From: Rapana venosa
Taxonomy: Eukaryota; Mollusca; Gastropoda; Neogastropoda; Muricidae
Direction of reading: 5' to 3'
Length of the DNA: 64,000 bases
NCBI GenBank assembly: GCA_028751875.1
Contig: CM054155.1
Span: 11,209,263-11,273,262 of the forward strand
The notes under the pieces were generated by a model. The model saw nothing but the letters and a program-made list of their open reading frames with translations, was not told the origin of the DNA and did not search any database. The position numbers were made by a program, and so were the translations under genes. This document shows, piece by piece, positions 12,064-24,814 of this stretch (its first letter is position 1; every line of letters starts with the position of its first letter).

Positions 12064-12357
12064 TATCACAGTTATATGATGGTTTGTTGGGGTTTGTTGT
12101 TTTTTTTGGTTGTTGTTGTGTTTGGTTGGTTTGTTGGGGGGTTTTTTTGGGGGGGAAAGTCTTACTTATGGCAATTGTCCAATTTTATATTCCATTTGAG
12201 TTCATATTGTAATTTGTCTTCACTACTAATGCTAGTATAACTTGAATGTTTGTCATCAAAGCACTGAATAGCTACTTGCATCTACAGTTCATTAACTGGT
12301 GTTTCATACTTGATGTGGCCAATATGCATTGCATGCCTTGTGATTTGTGTGTTGCAG

Positions 12358-12464
12358 AAAGAAAATCTTGTCACAGAGACAAGAAAGCTTACCTGCATCC
12401 TACTTTCATCCCGCCATGTTTCAGCGACCTAACATTTAATTGTGGTAGCTTTATATGTTAGTAG
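12358..12464 (+). other. Exon-like segment with good splice signals, frame unclear
   Basis: Flanked by gatttgtgtgttgcag (acceptor, ending 12357) and gtgagt (donor, from 12465), 107 bp. Every frame meets a stop before the donor; the longest open one is followed by TAGTAG directly before it. The copy-2 counterpart (28761-28866) has indels that shift the frame. It could be a non-coding or alternative exon, or chance splice-like sites. Confidence 0.2.
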
Positions 12465-12729
12465 GTGAGTTCATTTGTTTACAGGTTACATTCCTTATAG
12501 CATTGTTTAAAGTTTGATTTGTGTATGGTAATTTTAGATTAATGTCTACATATAGAATATAAGAATAAATCTATGCACTGTGTAAAAAGGTATAGCCAGT
12601 CAGCTTGTGATAGATAGGCTTGAAGTTACACAATCATCTTTCATTATGTGCTGCCGAAGTATATTTATTGTATTTCTAACTTTTTTCTTCTGGTTTATTT
12701 TTGCTTGGAGCTATGTGTAAAATTCATAT

Positions 12730-12950
12730 ACCACTTCTCTGCATGAAATTTGGGCTGCTCTTGCCGGGGAGAGTACGTCTGGAAAAGAGCAACGCCACCC
12801 TTTTTTTCTTTTTCTGTCATATGTCTTGTATTTCCCTATCAGTGTGGCTTTTTTCTATATAATTTTGCCAAGGACAACTCTCTTGTTGCTGCGGGGTCTT
12901 TTACATGTGCTAAATGTACTTTGCACACTAGGCAAAAGATTTTCTTGACC
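12730..12950 (+). repeat. SINE-like dispersed repeat 1, independent copy
   Basis: The best-preserved example outside the 2.4-kb subunits: cacttctctgcatgaaattt, gggctgctcttgccggggag, gcaacgccaccc, a T-rich stretch, atcagtgtggcttttt, aattttgccaaggacaactc, tcttttacatgtgctaaatg, then cacactaggc. The copy-2 counterpart is 29127-29347. Its presence both here and inside each subunit shows the subunits captured a dispersed repeat. From memory it resembles a repeat common in gastropod genomes (not searched). Confidence 0.65.
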
Positions 12951-13936
12951 TAATCAATGATATCACTAAAGATTCTGTTGTTTTATATTATTATTTATAT
13001 GGTATAAATGTCAAGTGTTTTACTGTGAAATCACAGAATCATATTTTACCATATCTGTGTCAGGTCTTTTTTTGTGTGAGAGTTTTTGTGAACATAAGAA
13101 AAGTATGATATAAATTATACTAGTTTATAAAACCCAAAAAATAATCAATATTTCACTACCCTGCTCCTATTTTTTTGTAACACAAGAGTGTATTTGTAAT
13201 GCAATGTGTGTGTGTGGGGGGGGGGGGGGGTTAGAATTTTTGTTTCCTTTCACTCCTTGCTGTTAACGATTTATCTATAGAATGTTTCTGTTAAACGTTG
13301 CAAGTAAGTCAAGTCATCATTGTTGGAGGTAATACTATTTATGGTTTTGTTTTTAAAAAGGCACATTTGAACAAAACTTGTTCAGGAATTAATGTAATGA
13401 ACAGGGCTTTTATATGCTGTGAATGAAATTTTTTTTTTTTCAATTGGAAAAAAGCAACCTTTCTTTTTTTATGTATTAGAATATCTATCTACTATCTGTA
13501 TCTAACTATCTATCTATCATTATGAAATATATATATATATATATATAAATATATAATATATAGCCTTTCTTTTCATCTATAGTTAGAAATAAAGTGTTTT
13601 AATTGTTTTGATTAACTCTCATTGGTTGAAAAATAATGTTGGTTTTTTTTGTTTTGTTTTTATTCTAAAGCATGAATGTAATTTATTTGAACAACCATCA
13701 GATATGCATGGCTTATGCAGAAAATTGTCATGCTTGCATTGATCAGCTAACTAAGCCAGTCTTTAGATTGTAGGGAAAAAATTGTGCAGGACCTTTATTT
13801 AGTGAAAAGCTCTCTTCAAGAGAATGATTGTTTGTTGCTGGATATGCAATAACAGATTTAGAAAATTCATGCCTCAGAAGACACATACATGTATTATGTC
13901 ATTATGTGCATGTATTTGTGTTCACTTGTGAATTAC

Positions 13937-14309
13937 GGGTGCGGGATTTTACGATCTCCCAGGTCAACTTTAAGTCCAGACCTGCCAGTGCCTTAATTTC
14001 CTTTGTGTTATATATAATATACACACATAGAAGGTCAAGTATGCACATCAAAGATCCCATTATGATGGTTCATGTCACTGTTCAGAGGGTTACGGAAACA
14101 TGAACATACCCAGCATACATCCAGAATCCCGGTAATTGGAAAGAGGCTACCTTCATTGTGGGCAGAAACGGTTACAAGTATATAATTATATGCAACATCT
14201 GACCATTGGTGAACTTTGGAGTTCGAGCTGAGGAACTTTTTTAAAAAAAGAAGAAGAAGAAGAAGAAATAAAATAAAAAACAACTTTACAAGAAGAAGAA
14301 GAAGAAATA
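13937..14309 (+). repeat. SINE-like dispersed repeat 2 with (GAA)n tail
   Basis: Begins gggtgcgggattttacgatc and runs through ctcccaggtcaac, cctgccagtgccttaa, atcaaagatcccatt, ggaaacatgaacatacccag and catacatccagaatcc. It ends in repeated GAA tracts (about 14258-14307), the kind of simple tail seen in SINEs. The same blocks recur at 32943-33255. I see no clear tRNA-type A and B boxes. The copy-2 counterpart is 30334-30705, with a changed tail. Confidence 0.65.
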
Positions 14310-14961
14310 AAAAAACAAACAACTTTACATTTACCCTAGGATAGAAAAATCTCTTGTCAATGCTCCCTCCTTACATTCATGTTTTATGACATGCCTTAGG
14401 AGACACAGAGGTTAAAACTCCCCCTTTTAGCGTCTATATGGTTCGGTAATAAAGCATGGCAATACATACAGTGTATACAGAAGTGACTGAACTAGCATAT
14501 CACCTCAAATAGGACTTCACTTCATGGTCAAAGTGTTGATGACGTAGTGACTCATGAATATGCTCCACAAGTGTGAGTCAGTGGTGTTTTAAGATAAGGA
14601 ACGAATATGTGAGATTGCATGTTCCCCCTGTCAGCAAATTGACACATTTATTATCATTCAAGTGACACTCATTTACATGCATGCAGCCACAAACACACAG
14701 CATATGTAACACACACATGCCCCCCCTCCCCCCCCACTCCCCACACACACACAGACACACACAGTCCACACACACAGTCACACACACACACACACCACTA
14801 TAATGCAGTTACGCATATTGATGACCTGTTGAAACCTGCAACACATCTCATTCACTACAGTGAGGAAACCATAAACCATATTATGAAGAAGCTTGTCCCA
14901 AAATGTTTTGTGTTTAGAGTCCACATTTTCTTCATCGTCAAGCAATCTTCTGTGGTTGCAG

Positions 14962-15101
14962 GTTAGCTAATAGCAACGCCCGCAGTCATGGTATGATGTT
15001 AGTCAATAGAAAAACTAGTTACAAAACGGGGTGCCTGCAGCGGATTACGCCCGACGAAAACCTCAACGACAATCCGTCATGGAGTGGTCAACAAAAACTG
15101 G
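14962..15101 (+). CDS. Candidate internal coding exon (140 nt), copy 1
   Basis: Preceded by a pyrimidine-bearing acceptor (caatcttctgtggttgcag, ending 14961) and followed by gtgagt (15102-15107). One frame is open throughout and gives 46 residues, from L-A-N-S-N-A-R-S-H-G near the start to N-P-S-W-S-G-Q-Q-K-L at the end. The entry phase (one base completes a codon) fits the two bases left by the exon at 2839-2855. It leaves one base for the next exon. Several CpGs in this short stretch contrast with the flanks, as expected for coding sequence. I do not recognise the protein and see no transposon motif in it. In copy 1 no continuation is visible, since a minisatellite and CR1 remnant follow. 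Confidence 0.45.
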
Positions 15102-15131
15102 GTGAGTGCTTTGGCTTAGCTTTGTTTGTTT

Positions 15132-15500
15132 GTTTGATTGATTGATTGATTGATGATTGAAAGAAGGAGAACTGAGTTAGGAGATCTGCAAGGAAGAGAC
15201 AGACAGAACAGACAGACTGATTGATTGATTGATTGAATTTGATTGAATGATTGATTGAAAAGAAAGAACTGATGTTGAGAATCTGCAAGGAGAGAGACAG
15301 ACAGAGACAGACAGACAGACGATTGATTGATTGATTGATTGGATGATTGATTATTGATTGGATTGAATGATTGTATTGATTGTTGATTGATTGATTGAAA
15401 GCGAAGGAGAACTGAGGATGAGTGATATCTGCAAGGAACAGACAGAAGACACAGACAGACAGACTGATGATTGATTGACTAGAGATTGATAATCATTATT
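15132..15500 (+). repeat. Composite minisatellite, about three units
   Basis: Each ~110-130-bp unit is (GATT)n, then gaaagaaggagaactgag, an agatctgcaaggagagag block, then (GACA)n. Three units are visible with varying lengths of the two embedded tetranucleotide arrays. It starts at the exact point where the two direct copies lose homology. Confidence 0.85.
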
Positions 15501-15579
15501 CAACAAGGTCACGGATGAATATTGAAAAACTTTTTTCATCCCGGCCCTTGCGCTCAGAAGGACTATCCTTCAGAGAGAG

Positions 15580-15636
<57 letters not shown>

Positions 15637-15657
15637 GAGAAGAGAGAGCGAGAGAGA

Positions 15658-16110
15658 GACTATTGCAATTCTCTGTTGTCTGGTCTGCCAGCATTATCTA
15701 CCACTCCCTTCAACATATACATACTCGAAGCTCGACTACGTTCCTCAGAAGAAAAAATCGGAGCACATTACCCCCCTCCTCGATCTCTCCCACGGCTGCC
15801 TGTGCTACAGAGAAGTAGAATATAAGTCAGTACCCTCTGTTACAAAATGTCTCCACATAACTGCAACCCTCCTACCTCTGTGAAGTCTTAACCTGTACAC
15901 TCCTTCACCGTTTCCCTCCGCTCTGCTGCAGATACTTGTGCCTACAAACCTAGAATCAACCAATCATACTGATGGCCGCCGCTCTTTCTCTATTACGGTT
16001 CCATCAACTCTGGAATAGCTCCCTCTCTCTCTCTTCGCCAGAAGCCTAGCTATGACACTTTTTATATCAGCCTCAAGACATTTTATTTCAAACTTAAGAT
16101 TTCCCCCTCC
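15658..16110 (+). pseudogene. CR1/L2-type reverse transcriptase C-terminus, frameshifted (copy 1/2 junction)
   Basis: Starts D-Y-C-N-S-L-L-S-G-L directly after a (GA)n tract, the usual block near the RT C-terminus of CR1/L2-like elements. It continues with pieces of the H-I-T-P-L, R-L-P-V-L-Q-R, L-R-S-A-A-D-T and F-K-L-K blocks in different frames. The inverted copy (42532-42982) encodes the same protein in one open frame, so the breaks here are lineage-specific mutations or consensus errors. The rest of the element is absent upstream, where a (GA)n tract and a dispersed module abut it. Confidence 0.8.
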
Positions 16111-16284
16111 TGACTCATATCAGACACTATCCCACCAACCACTAACCCATGTCCTATCACCCTGCTATAATGACCTGGGTCGTGTGTGTGTGTGCTGTTG
16201 AAAAACATTTGACTATTGCAATTTATTTCATAATTTTGTCTGCAGCGACCATGTATGTAATAGTCTGTTTTGAACTATTGGTTA

Positions 16285-16397
16285 TTTGTCATTGGTTGTA
16301 TGACTGTGTAATATTAGGTCGAAATGCATGCGCTTTTGATTTGTCTCTTGCAAATAATAGCGCTATTATAAAGTTTCCATTTATTATAATTATATAT
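16285..16397 (-). repeat. (AAT)n-linked dispersed module with tatagcgctata-type palindrome
   Basis: On the minus strand: a (TAA)n tract, tggaaactttataatagcgc, tat..tgcaagagacaaatcaaa, agcgcatgcatttcgaccta, atattacacagtcatacaac, caatgacaaataaccaatag. The palindrome is decayed here. Better copies lie at 33327-33480 and 42226-42360. Confidence 0.65.
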
Positions 16398-16981
16398 TAT
16401 TATTATTATAGACAGACAGACCAGACAGCAACAAATTATTCTTGAAATTTTGCCCTCATCAGAAAAATAAATCAGTATATATAATATATAGTATAATATA
16501 TATATAAATATATAATCATATATTTATTTAATATTCGATCGCGCACGGATGTTGTGTGTACATAGTTATGTGATACCAAAAAAAAAAAAAAAAAAAAAAT
16601 AATAAAGGGGGGGTACACGAAACAAGCAAAAATACACCAATTCTTTTTAATAAACAAAACAGAGAGGGAGAAATAAAGCCAAAAATAAAGCTCACACAAA
16701 GATCTAATAACATGAATGCTGTCAGGAAAACAACAGATTTTGTCCTGGAAACTTACTGCCTTACTACAAATCAGTGACAGGCTACATGATCATTCATTAT
16801 ACGACATTCATTGGAGTTCAGCCCTGTACAGCCTGCAGTCCTCCCTAACCGCTCAGAACGACCTGCCCACACCTGTGGAGTTTTGGTGTTGGTTTTCTTG
16901 TATCTATACCCAACGGAGCTGACCCATTTAGAAACTGCGCTATCAACCAACCATAGCCGGTTTGGCTGTTTTGCTGTTGAT

Positions 16982-17036
<55 letters not shown>

Positions 17037-17941
17037 TTGGGGGTTTTTTTTTTGTTTTTTTTTTTTTGTTGTCGTTGGTGTAAAAGAAAGCAGTGTTCAA
17101 TCAAAGGGAAACAAAAACTGGTGCTGTTTACATCAACCATTTCCCTTGAAAAGGAGGGGTCCTCCTCTTTACCGGGAAAAAGTGATCAGCTATAATCTTT
17201 TTCTTTCTTTTTTAATTAAGAAGAAGAAAAAAAGAAAAGTAAGGGCAACCTATTTCACTATCGGATGAAAAACGTTTCCAAAAAAACAGGTGCCACCACA
17301 AACGGAAGCTGACAAATTAGTCAGTCAAAATTACAAACTTTATGATCACAAAACTGATTCTCGAACTGATGAACAGTAATTGTACTATAACATTAATCCC
17401 GATCCATTTCTTTGTCGATTGGTTGTACATACTAACACCTTGTCATTGCAAGCAACTGAGGTGACCCATTTTTGAGTGTTGTTGTATTTTTCTTAAGCAT
17501 TCACTGACTTTTTAAAAAAATCAAAATACAAGAAAAACATGTAGGCATACACATATGGGACAAAAAATATCAAAAAAGAACAAAATAAACTTTTAAACTG
17601 ATGTATGAATATGTTTTGGTATTTGTCAGATGTTATCATGTTGCAAGACAATGTTATCTGAAATGGGCAAAATTAATAGCGTTCACAGACTAGCAAATGT
17701 AGACATCGTAAACGCAGTTATACATGTTCAATTGATGGGTAATACTTAAAACCTGATAAACATTATGAAACACTGAGCAAATGATATCTTTGCAGACAAG
17801 AACAAAAAGAACTTTATCGTTTTATTATGTGTGCATGATGGACATAGTAAAGCATTTCAATAGCCTAAATAATTTGAATTGAAAACGTTTGAGAAACCTA
17901 TATCCATTCATTTATTTTTATTTATTTATTTATTCTTTTAA

Positions 17942-18147
17942 TTTCGATGATAATGAAAATTAATAAGCACTCATGTGCTTTGTTTACATCAGTCCCCGTT
18001 GTACGCAGTGATGTAAATTTTGTCATGCGTTCCCACCGGCACACAATGGCCAAAACTCTTCCAAAAAGACGGAATGAGTTTCAATGTGTGCCAGGATGAT
18101 CTGCGGGCGGTCGCACACGGGACTTTTAGTTTATAGTCTCATCCAAC
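17942..18147 (+). repeat. Microsatellite-linked dispersed module, long form (copy 2)
   Basis: Counterpart of 1545-1750 in the second direct repeat, followed by the same (GA)n/(GACA)n/G-run tract (18148-18270). Confidence 0.8.
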
Positions 18148-18321
18148 AAAGAGAGAGGAGAGAGAGGAGAGAGAGAGAGAGAGAGAAGAGAGAAGAGAGA
18201 GAGAAGAGAGACAGACAGACAGACAGAGCAGACAGACAGACAGACAGACAGACAGAGGGGGGGGGGGGGATAAAATGATGAATGAATGATCTTTTATATT
18301 TTCAAGGACAGATAGAAGAGA

Positions 18322-18352
<31 letters not shown>

Positions 18353-19235
18353 GATAGAGAGAGAGGAGAGAGAGAGAGATCATATGTCAATAAGGCTACA
18401 AGAAGAATGTGTCCAACCTCGTTCAAAAACCACAAAAGTATCCATGTGAGAAAGAACTCGGCTGTCTGAGAAGTATAAGAGAAATGATAGACATATAGTC
18501 TTTTAGTTAAAAGACAAGGCACTGAATCCTTACTAAAAACAAATTGTTTATCTAGCTTGCGATGGAAACTGAAACTGTTTTAAAGACAAAAAATCAATAG
18601 TTTGGCATGTCACTTTGTATAAGTGGCATAGTTAACTTTGATCATATCTTGACATGCAGCATGCTAAAAAGTTGCATACCTGTTCTTACTTAATCATCGT
18701 CTTTGGTTGATATTCACGATCTTTACTGAATATATATCTTTTTTCAAATCGCTATTACAAAGTCCATTTGTTTCATTGTTATGATTATTATGGACTCTAA
18801 AGACAAACTATCCATCTGTGGGACATACATTTCTGTGGTTATATTTAAAATAACTGTTTTATTGTGACTGGTAAATTCAGATAGAAATTGTGATTTTACT
18901 GTTACTGTACTTAGGAGTTACTTTAGAATTTAAATCTCCTACTTGTTTAGTGTAGATTTTGTAAATTAACCCCCTACCCAACTCCCAGACATCTCCCATT
19001 TACCGATGGCCTCTCTATTGAAGAGATGTAAAATGAATATCGAACACCACACACACACACACACACCACAACGGTCTTTTAAGCGGGCCGCCGTGCCTAA
19101 ACACCTCCCAGTGATCACTTTCGCACGCCCCGCACATGCCTAGGCTTAGGAAATCTCAGCATCAGGAACCCAACCGCGCAAGCGCGCCTGAGGCATAAAT
19201 TATTAATGACGACATCCCCATTCGATGGCTGCCAA

Positions 19236-19252
19236 ATGGCGGCGAAGCTAAG
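19236..19252 (+). CDS. Candidate first coding exon (17 nt), copy 2
   Basis: Identical counterpart of 2839-2855 with its donor gtaagg and the same GC-rich upstream patch. In this copy it would be read with the exon at 31358-31497. Confidence 0.4.
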
Positions 19253-19907
19253 GTAAGGGACACGAGCATCCAGACCATAAACATCGCCAGCTAGGCCCTC
19301 TGATGTAAACTCAGGTGTTTTTGGCCTGATTGCATAGATCTGTGACCTTGTTTTATCCTAACTGGTACCGATGCTCAGTTCTACATTGTCAGTGACAATA
19401 CTTCTCTATGTTCTGTGCCTTTTTTTGGTTTGATTTGGACTGAAAAATCTATCCTCTGTTTTCCAGGAAAGACACAATAAAACTAACCATAAACCACTTA
19501 ATGTTACCTGAGTAAGATACAACCATCATTTAGTTTTCAAACATTTTGACACTATCTTTGGCATCTGATTGTACATTACCAGTCAGTTGATAGCAATTAT
19601 AACCATTTTATGTGTGCCACAGGGCTACCGAGTGGAGTTGCGGAGGTGGGGGGGGAGGGGGGGGGGGGGGGTGTTTACAGTGGTATCATTATCTCCCCTT
19701 GTGTCTGGATAGTCTAGATCTACTGTTTTTTCTCTCGAAGTTTTTTGATGTTGGTTACACACTTCTAAGTGTTAACAAACAGTCATGATTCAACAAATAC
19801 ATGCGCAAGATTAATATGGAATTACCCATAAAATGTCATATCAGCTTGACAAAATGTGTAATAAATGAGGTATTGTGTAATACATCAATTACTGTGTGAT
19901 AATCGTC

Positions 19908-22372
19908 ACACACACACACACACACACACACACATTATCGGCAAAATTTAAAAAAAATACACACACACATTAACCCCAAATTTAAAAAAATATAATAATA
20001 CACACACATTCACCACACTCAAATGCACAGTATATAATTTAATATAAATGCTCACTCATGTGTGTGAGTACACACACACATGTACACTCCACCACAATCT
20101 AAATGGTCATGTATATAAATATAAATGCTCACACATATTATGTGTGAGAAAGTGTGTAAAAACAAAGTGCATGCATATTTTAAAACACACATTATATTAT
20201 TAGTATTGAAAGAAATAGTAGTGGGCCACCTTACAGCCTATATCTTTCTCCATTTAATATGAAAATGATTTGATTAAAAAAGATTTCAAGCAAAAACCCA
20301 ATTAAATTTGAAATTAAGTTTGATTGCTCAAGACAAAATGGGCTAAGAAATGAAATCTTTTCAATGACATCATTGAAACATTTCGTGTGTGGACTAGCCT
20401 ATGCCTTTTTGCTTGAGCTGCCAGAATAATTGGCTCCCTGATAAGCTATTTGGTCATAAATCATAAATGTGATGAAGCGCATTGCCATTTATGAAAAGGC
20501 ACTTTGCAGCAAGACACTTATCATCATGAACAAAAAATAATGTCCAATTAAAACTGCCTTTGAAAAATAATCAGAGAAAAATATGTACTTTATATTGTTA
20601 TAATGCTCACAGGCCATTTGCACACAAATCCCAATATGTAAATTTTGAAAGATAATAAACATCTCAGTAATCCTCATGCTTGATGTTTCAGAAAGCATAT
20701 TTTTTCAAATGCTAAGATAATAAGAACATCATAACCTAAACATGTCAAATTCTTACAGTTTACTTGGTATAATGCCAACAACTGATTTTAATTATGTATA
20801 AATATAAAAGTCAACTTATGGATAATCTAAACAGTTGCAACATGTGATCAAAAAAAAGTTTTGATAATAAGCCTAACCGATGAAAACAAGCTTTGATAAC
20901 AGCTTTCACTTTAAAATTTTTTTTTATAATTCAGTAATATTTGTTACACTTCAGTAATAGGCTAAACTTTAATCATGCACAATCATATTAACAAATATAA
21001 CATGCATATATTTGCGTCAGATTTCTCTGCATGAAAATCGGCTGGAGAGACGTGACACAGAGCAGCGTCCACCCATTTTCTTTTTTTCTGTCTATAAACT
21101 GCATTGTTTTCCCTATCCAGAGTGGCTTTTTTATACAGAATTTTGCCAGGGACAACTCTCTTGTTGCATTAGCTCTTTTACATGCACTATATAACTTTTG
21201 TGTAACACATGGGACCTCCATGCTACCATCTTCCATCCAAAAGATTTTAGCACCCAGATCAACCACTCATGGAGTAAAGTGCATGGGGAAAAGTTTTAGA
21301 CCAAACCACAGCACACACTTTCTAGGACGGTGCATTAGCCCTAGCTCCTTGACCACTGATCCAACATACATAGCACACATATAAATATTTGATTTATTGT
21401 GTAGCCTAGGTCTATTGAATCTGGATCATGTTTGCCTTAATTTATATTAACTTAATTGTATTTAGGCTATAATGATGCATCTGGAAAGATTCCTAAAACT
21501 CAAAGTAAAGGCCTTTGGTGATAGTTAATGGTGGAGCACTTTTCATTATTAACAAGTGTCAAGTCACCCATCCACATGATATATGATATTCTTATGGCCA
21601 GTTTAGAACTTGCTGCCATTGAAAGATGATAATACTAAAAAAAGAGGAATAAAGTAGGCTCCAGAATAAATGGTTCACAAAAATACTATAACATATAACA
21701 GCAAGAGAAGAAATACACAACTGGGTCTAATGATCTGATGCGCCTTATGTTTGGGGAGCTGTAAAGAAGGGACTGCAGTGGGATAATAAGGTTTAATCCA
21801 GTTAAGTAGTCCGTTATCGTAGATAATACCCCAAGACAATCCATACTCTTATAGAGGCTGCACAATGCGCGCGCGTGCACACACACACACCACACACACA
21901 CACAGTACACACACACACAACACACACACATCTCTATTTGTTCTATGATGCCTTTTATCTTCAAAGTCTTATATGGTGGCATTTGTTCCATTTAGTTTTG
22001 AATTTTGTAATTTGCCATCACTACTAGGGCTAGCTAGTATAATTTGAATGATTGTCATCTAACTGTTTCAATAGCTACTTACATAGTTTAAATCACACAC
22101 ACACTTTACCACTTTGACAGTTTTTGTTTGATATTGTAACAAATGTCATCACTATTATAACTAAAGTTTGTCAGTCAAACCATTTAGAGGTACTTAGAAA
22201 GTTCACTAACCTGCACGTGGCACACACACACACATACACACACACACACAGCTATTGTCAGTATTTTGTTTTCATATTAAAAAATGTATTTTCATCACTT
22301 CCTAATGCTATAGAACTTGAATGTTTGTCACTTAAATTCACAAACCACTGAATAGGTACTTACATAGTTCAC
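19908..22372 (+). repeat. 2.4-kb tandem subunit A (copy 2)
   Basis: Counterpart of 3511-5975 at offset 16397; no difference noticed. Confidence 0.9.
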
Positions 22373-24814
22373 AACACCACACACACACACAACACACCCA
22401 CACACACACATTATCCTCAAATTAGCAAAAATACAACACACATTTCCTCAAAATTAAAAAAAATATAACACACACACATTCACCACACTCAAAGCACAGA
22501 ATAAATAATTAATATGAAATGCCTCACACGTTCATGTGTGTGAGTACACACACACAGTACAATTCCACCACAATCAAATGGTCATGTATAAAAAATAAAT
22601 GCTCACACAAACGTGCATAACATATGTTAATTCACACATTATCTTATAAGTATTGAAGAAATAGTAGTGGGCACCTAAGCCTATACTTCCTCCATTATTA
22701 TGAAAATGATTTTATTAAAGATTCAAGCAAAACCAATTTTGAAAAAGCAATCAAGACAAAATTGGTAAGAAATGAAATCTTTTCAATGACATCACTTAAA
22801 ACATTTTTTTTGTGTGAGGACTAGGCCATATGCCTCTTGCTGAGCTGACAGAATAATTGGCTCCTGATAAGCTTTGTCAGAATCATAATGGTGATTGAAG
22901 CATTGCCTTTTATGATAGGCCTACTGCAGCAAGACACTTTTAATCATAACAAAAAATTACGTCAATTAAAACTGCCTTTGAAAAGATAATCAGAAGAGAG
23001 AAAATATGTAATTTATATTGAAATAGTGCTCACAGGACATGTGCACACAACAACCACAAATATGTAAATTTGAAAGAAATAAACATCTCTAGAATCTTCA
23101 TCTTTATGTGTTCAAAAAGCATATGTTAAAAAATGCTAAGATTAATATCTAGCCACAGATAATAAGGCTCAAAACCTAAACAGTGACAAATAGTTTTACT
23201 GGTTATAATGCCCAACACACAGAATTTAAGTATGTTGTATATATAGGATCCAACTTTATGGTAATCAAACAGTTTCACATGTGATCAACATTTGTATTTT
23301 GTTTTTAAACATAATAAGCCTAGCATATGAAAACCAAGCTTTGGATAGCAGCTTTCACTTTTTTAATTTTTTTTTATATAATTCAGTAATATTGTTACAC
23401 CTTTCAGTAAATAGGCTAACTTTAATCGCAATGCACAATTATATTAAACAAATATAACAATGCATAAATTTACTTATTATATATCATTCAGATTCTTTTA
23501 CTTTGTGTCTATTAACTGCATTTGTTACCTTCTCTATCATAGTAGCTTTTTTCTCTACATAATTTGCCAAGGACAACTCTCTTGTTTGCATGGCTCTTTT
23601 AGCATGCACTATATAACTTTCGTGTAACACGTGGGACCTCAATTTACATCGTCATCCTAACGGACTAGCACACAGACCACCACTTATGGTCTAGTGAATG
23701 GGTAAAAGTTTTAGGAGTCCAACAGGATACACGCACCCCACTTTCTAGACATATATGCCTTACCTCTTTGACCACTAATCACAAACTATATATATATATA
23801 TAAATATATATTATATGTTTGTTTAATTTGTGCATAGAGGTTTATTTAAATTAGTATAATGTTTGGCTTTATTTACATTACTTAGTTTTTAATTATGCTA
23901 TAGAGGGTAAGGCATTTTCTGGAAAGTCCCTATAACTTTTAATAAAGCTTTGGTGATAGTTTAGTGAAAGTGCACTTTTCATAATTAAAAAGTGTCAATC
24001 ACACTCACATGAAATATTTATAATGCATATGGCCATTAAACTTGGCTGCCATTGAAAGATGATAAAACAAAATAAAAGAGGAATAAAGTATGCTCAAAAT
24101 AATGTTGCCCAAAAAACCTCAACATCTAATGCAGCAATAGAAGAAATATACACATCTGAACACATGAGTCTCGGCGCGTTATGTTTGGGGAAGCAGTTAA
24201 GAAGATGCAGGGGGATAATAAGGTTTTATCCATTAAGTAGTCTCAGCTAGATAATACCCAAACATTGTGCGTGATGCCGACACTTAAGTGCTGGCACTTG
24301 CGCTTCGTGCACACACACACACACACCACACACAGTACACACACACCCACACCTTCATCATTGTTCTATGATGCCTTTTTTCTTTAAAGTCTTATATGTG
24401 CGGCAATTTGTCCATTAATTTTTTGAATATTGTAATTTGCCATCAACTTCTAATGGCTGCTAGTATATTTTGAATGTTTGTCTTCAAACTGTTCAATACT
24501 ACTTACTATATTTAATTCACACACACACTATACACTTTGTCAGTTTTGTTGAAATGTAACAAATTTGTCATCACTATTATAACTTGAAAGTTTTGTCAGC
24601 AAACCATTAAATTAGGTACTTTATTACATAGTTCAACTAACCTGCACATGGCACACACACACACACACGACACACACAACACACACACACACACATGCAG
24701 ATTTTGTTTTCAATTTGTAATAAATGTATTTCAGCACTTATCTAATGCTAGTATAACTTGAATGTTTGTCACTTAAATGTCAGCAAACCACTGAATAGGT
24801 ACTTACATAGTTCA
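22373..24814 (+). repeat. 2.4-kb tandem subunit B (copy 2)
   Basis: Counterpart of 5976-8417 at offset 16397; no difference noticed. Confidence 0.9.

Larger units (their letters stand above)
1..15131 (+). repeat. 16.4-kb direct repeat, copy 1
   Basis: Matches 16398-31527 at a constant offset of 16397 bp up to about position 10440, with no difference noticed in the lines compared. It then continues with blocks of indels (about 10440-10700, 10870-11230, 11850-12480, 13060-13160, 14220-14340) separated by identical blocks. Homology ends at 15131, where this copy runs into a GATT array and copy 2 runs into a CT array. The unit holds a promoter-like patch, three ~2.43-kb tandem subunits, two SINE-like repeats and two candidate exons. 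The left end is set only by the window edge: the inverted copy shows that sequence like 15132-16397 naturally precedes position 1. Confidence 0.95.

Noticed and set aside
15132..15500. Regularly spaced repeats, considered as a CRISPR-like array
   Set aside because: The spacers are themselves GATT/GACA microsatellites, units vary in length, and the context is eukaryotic repeat DNA with no cas genes.
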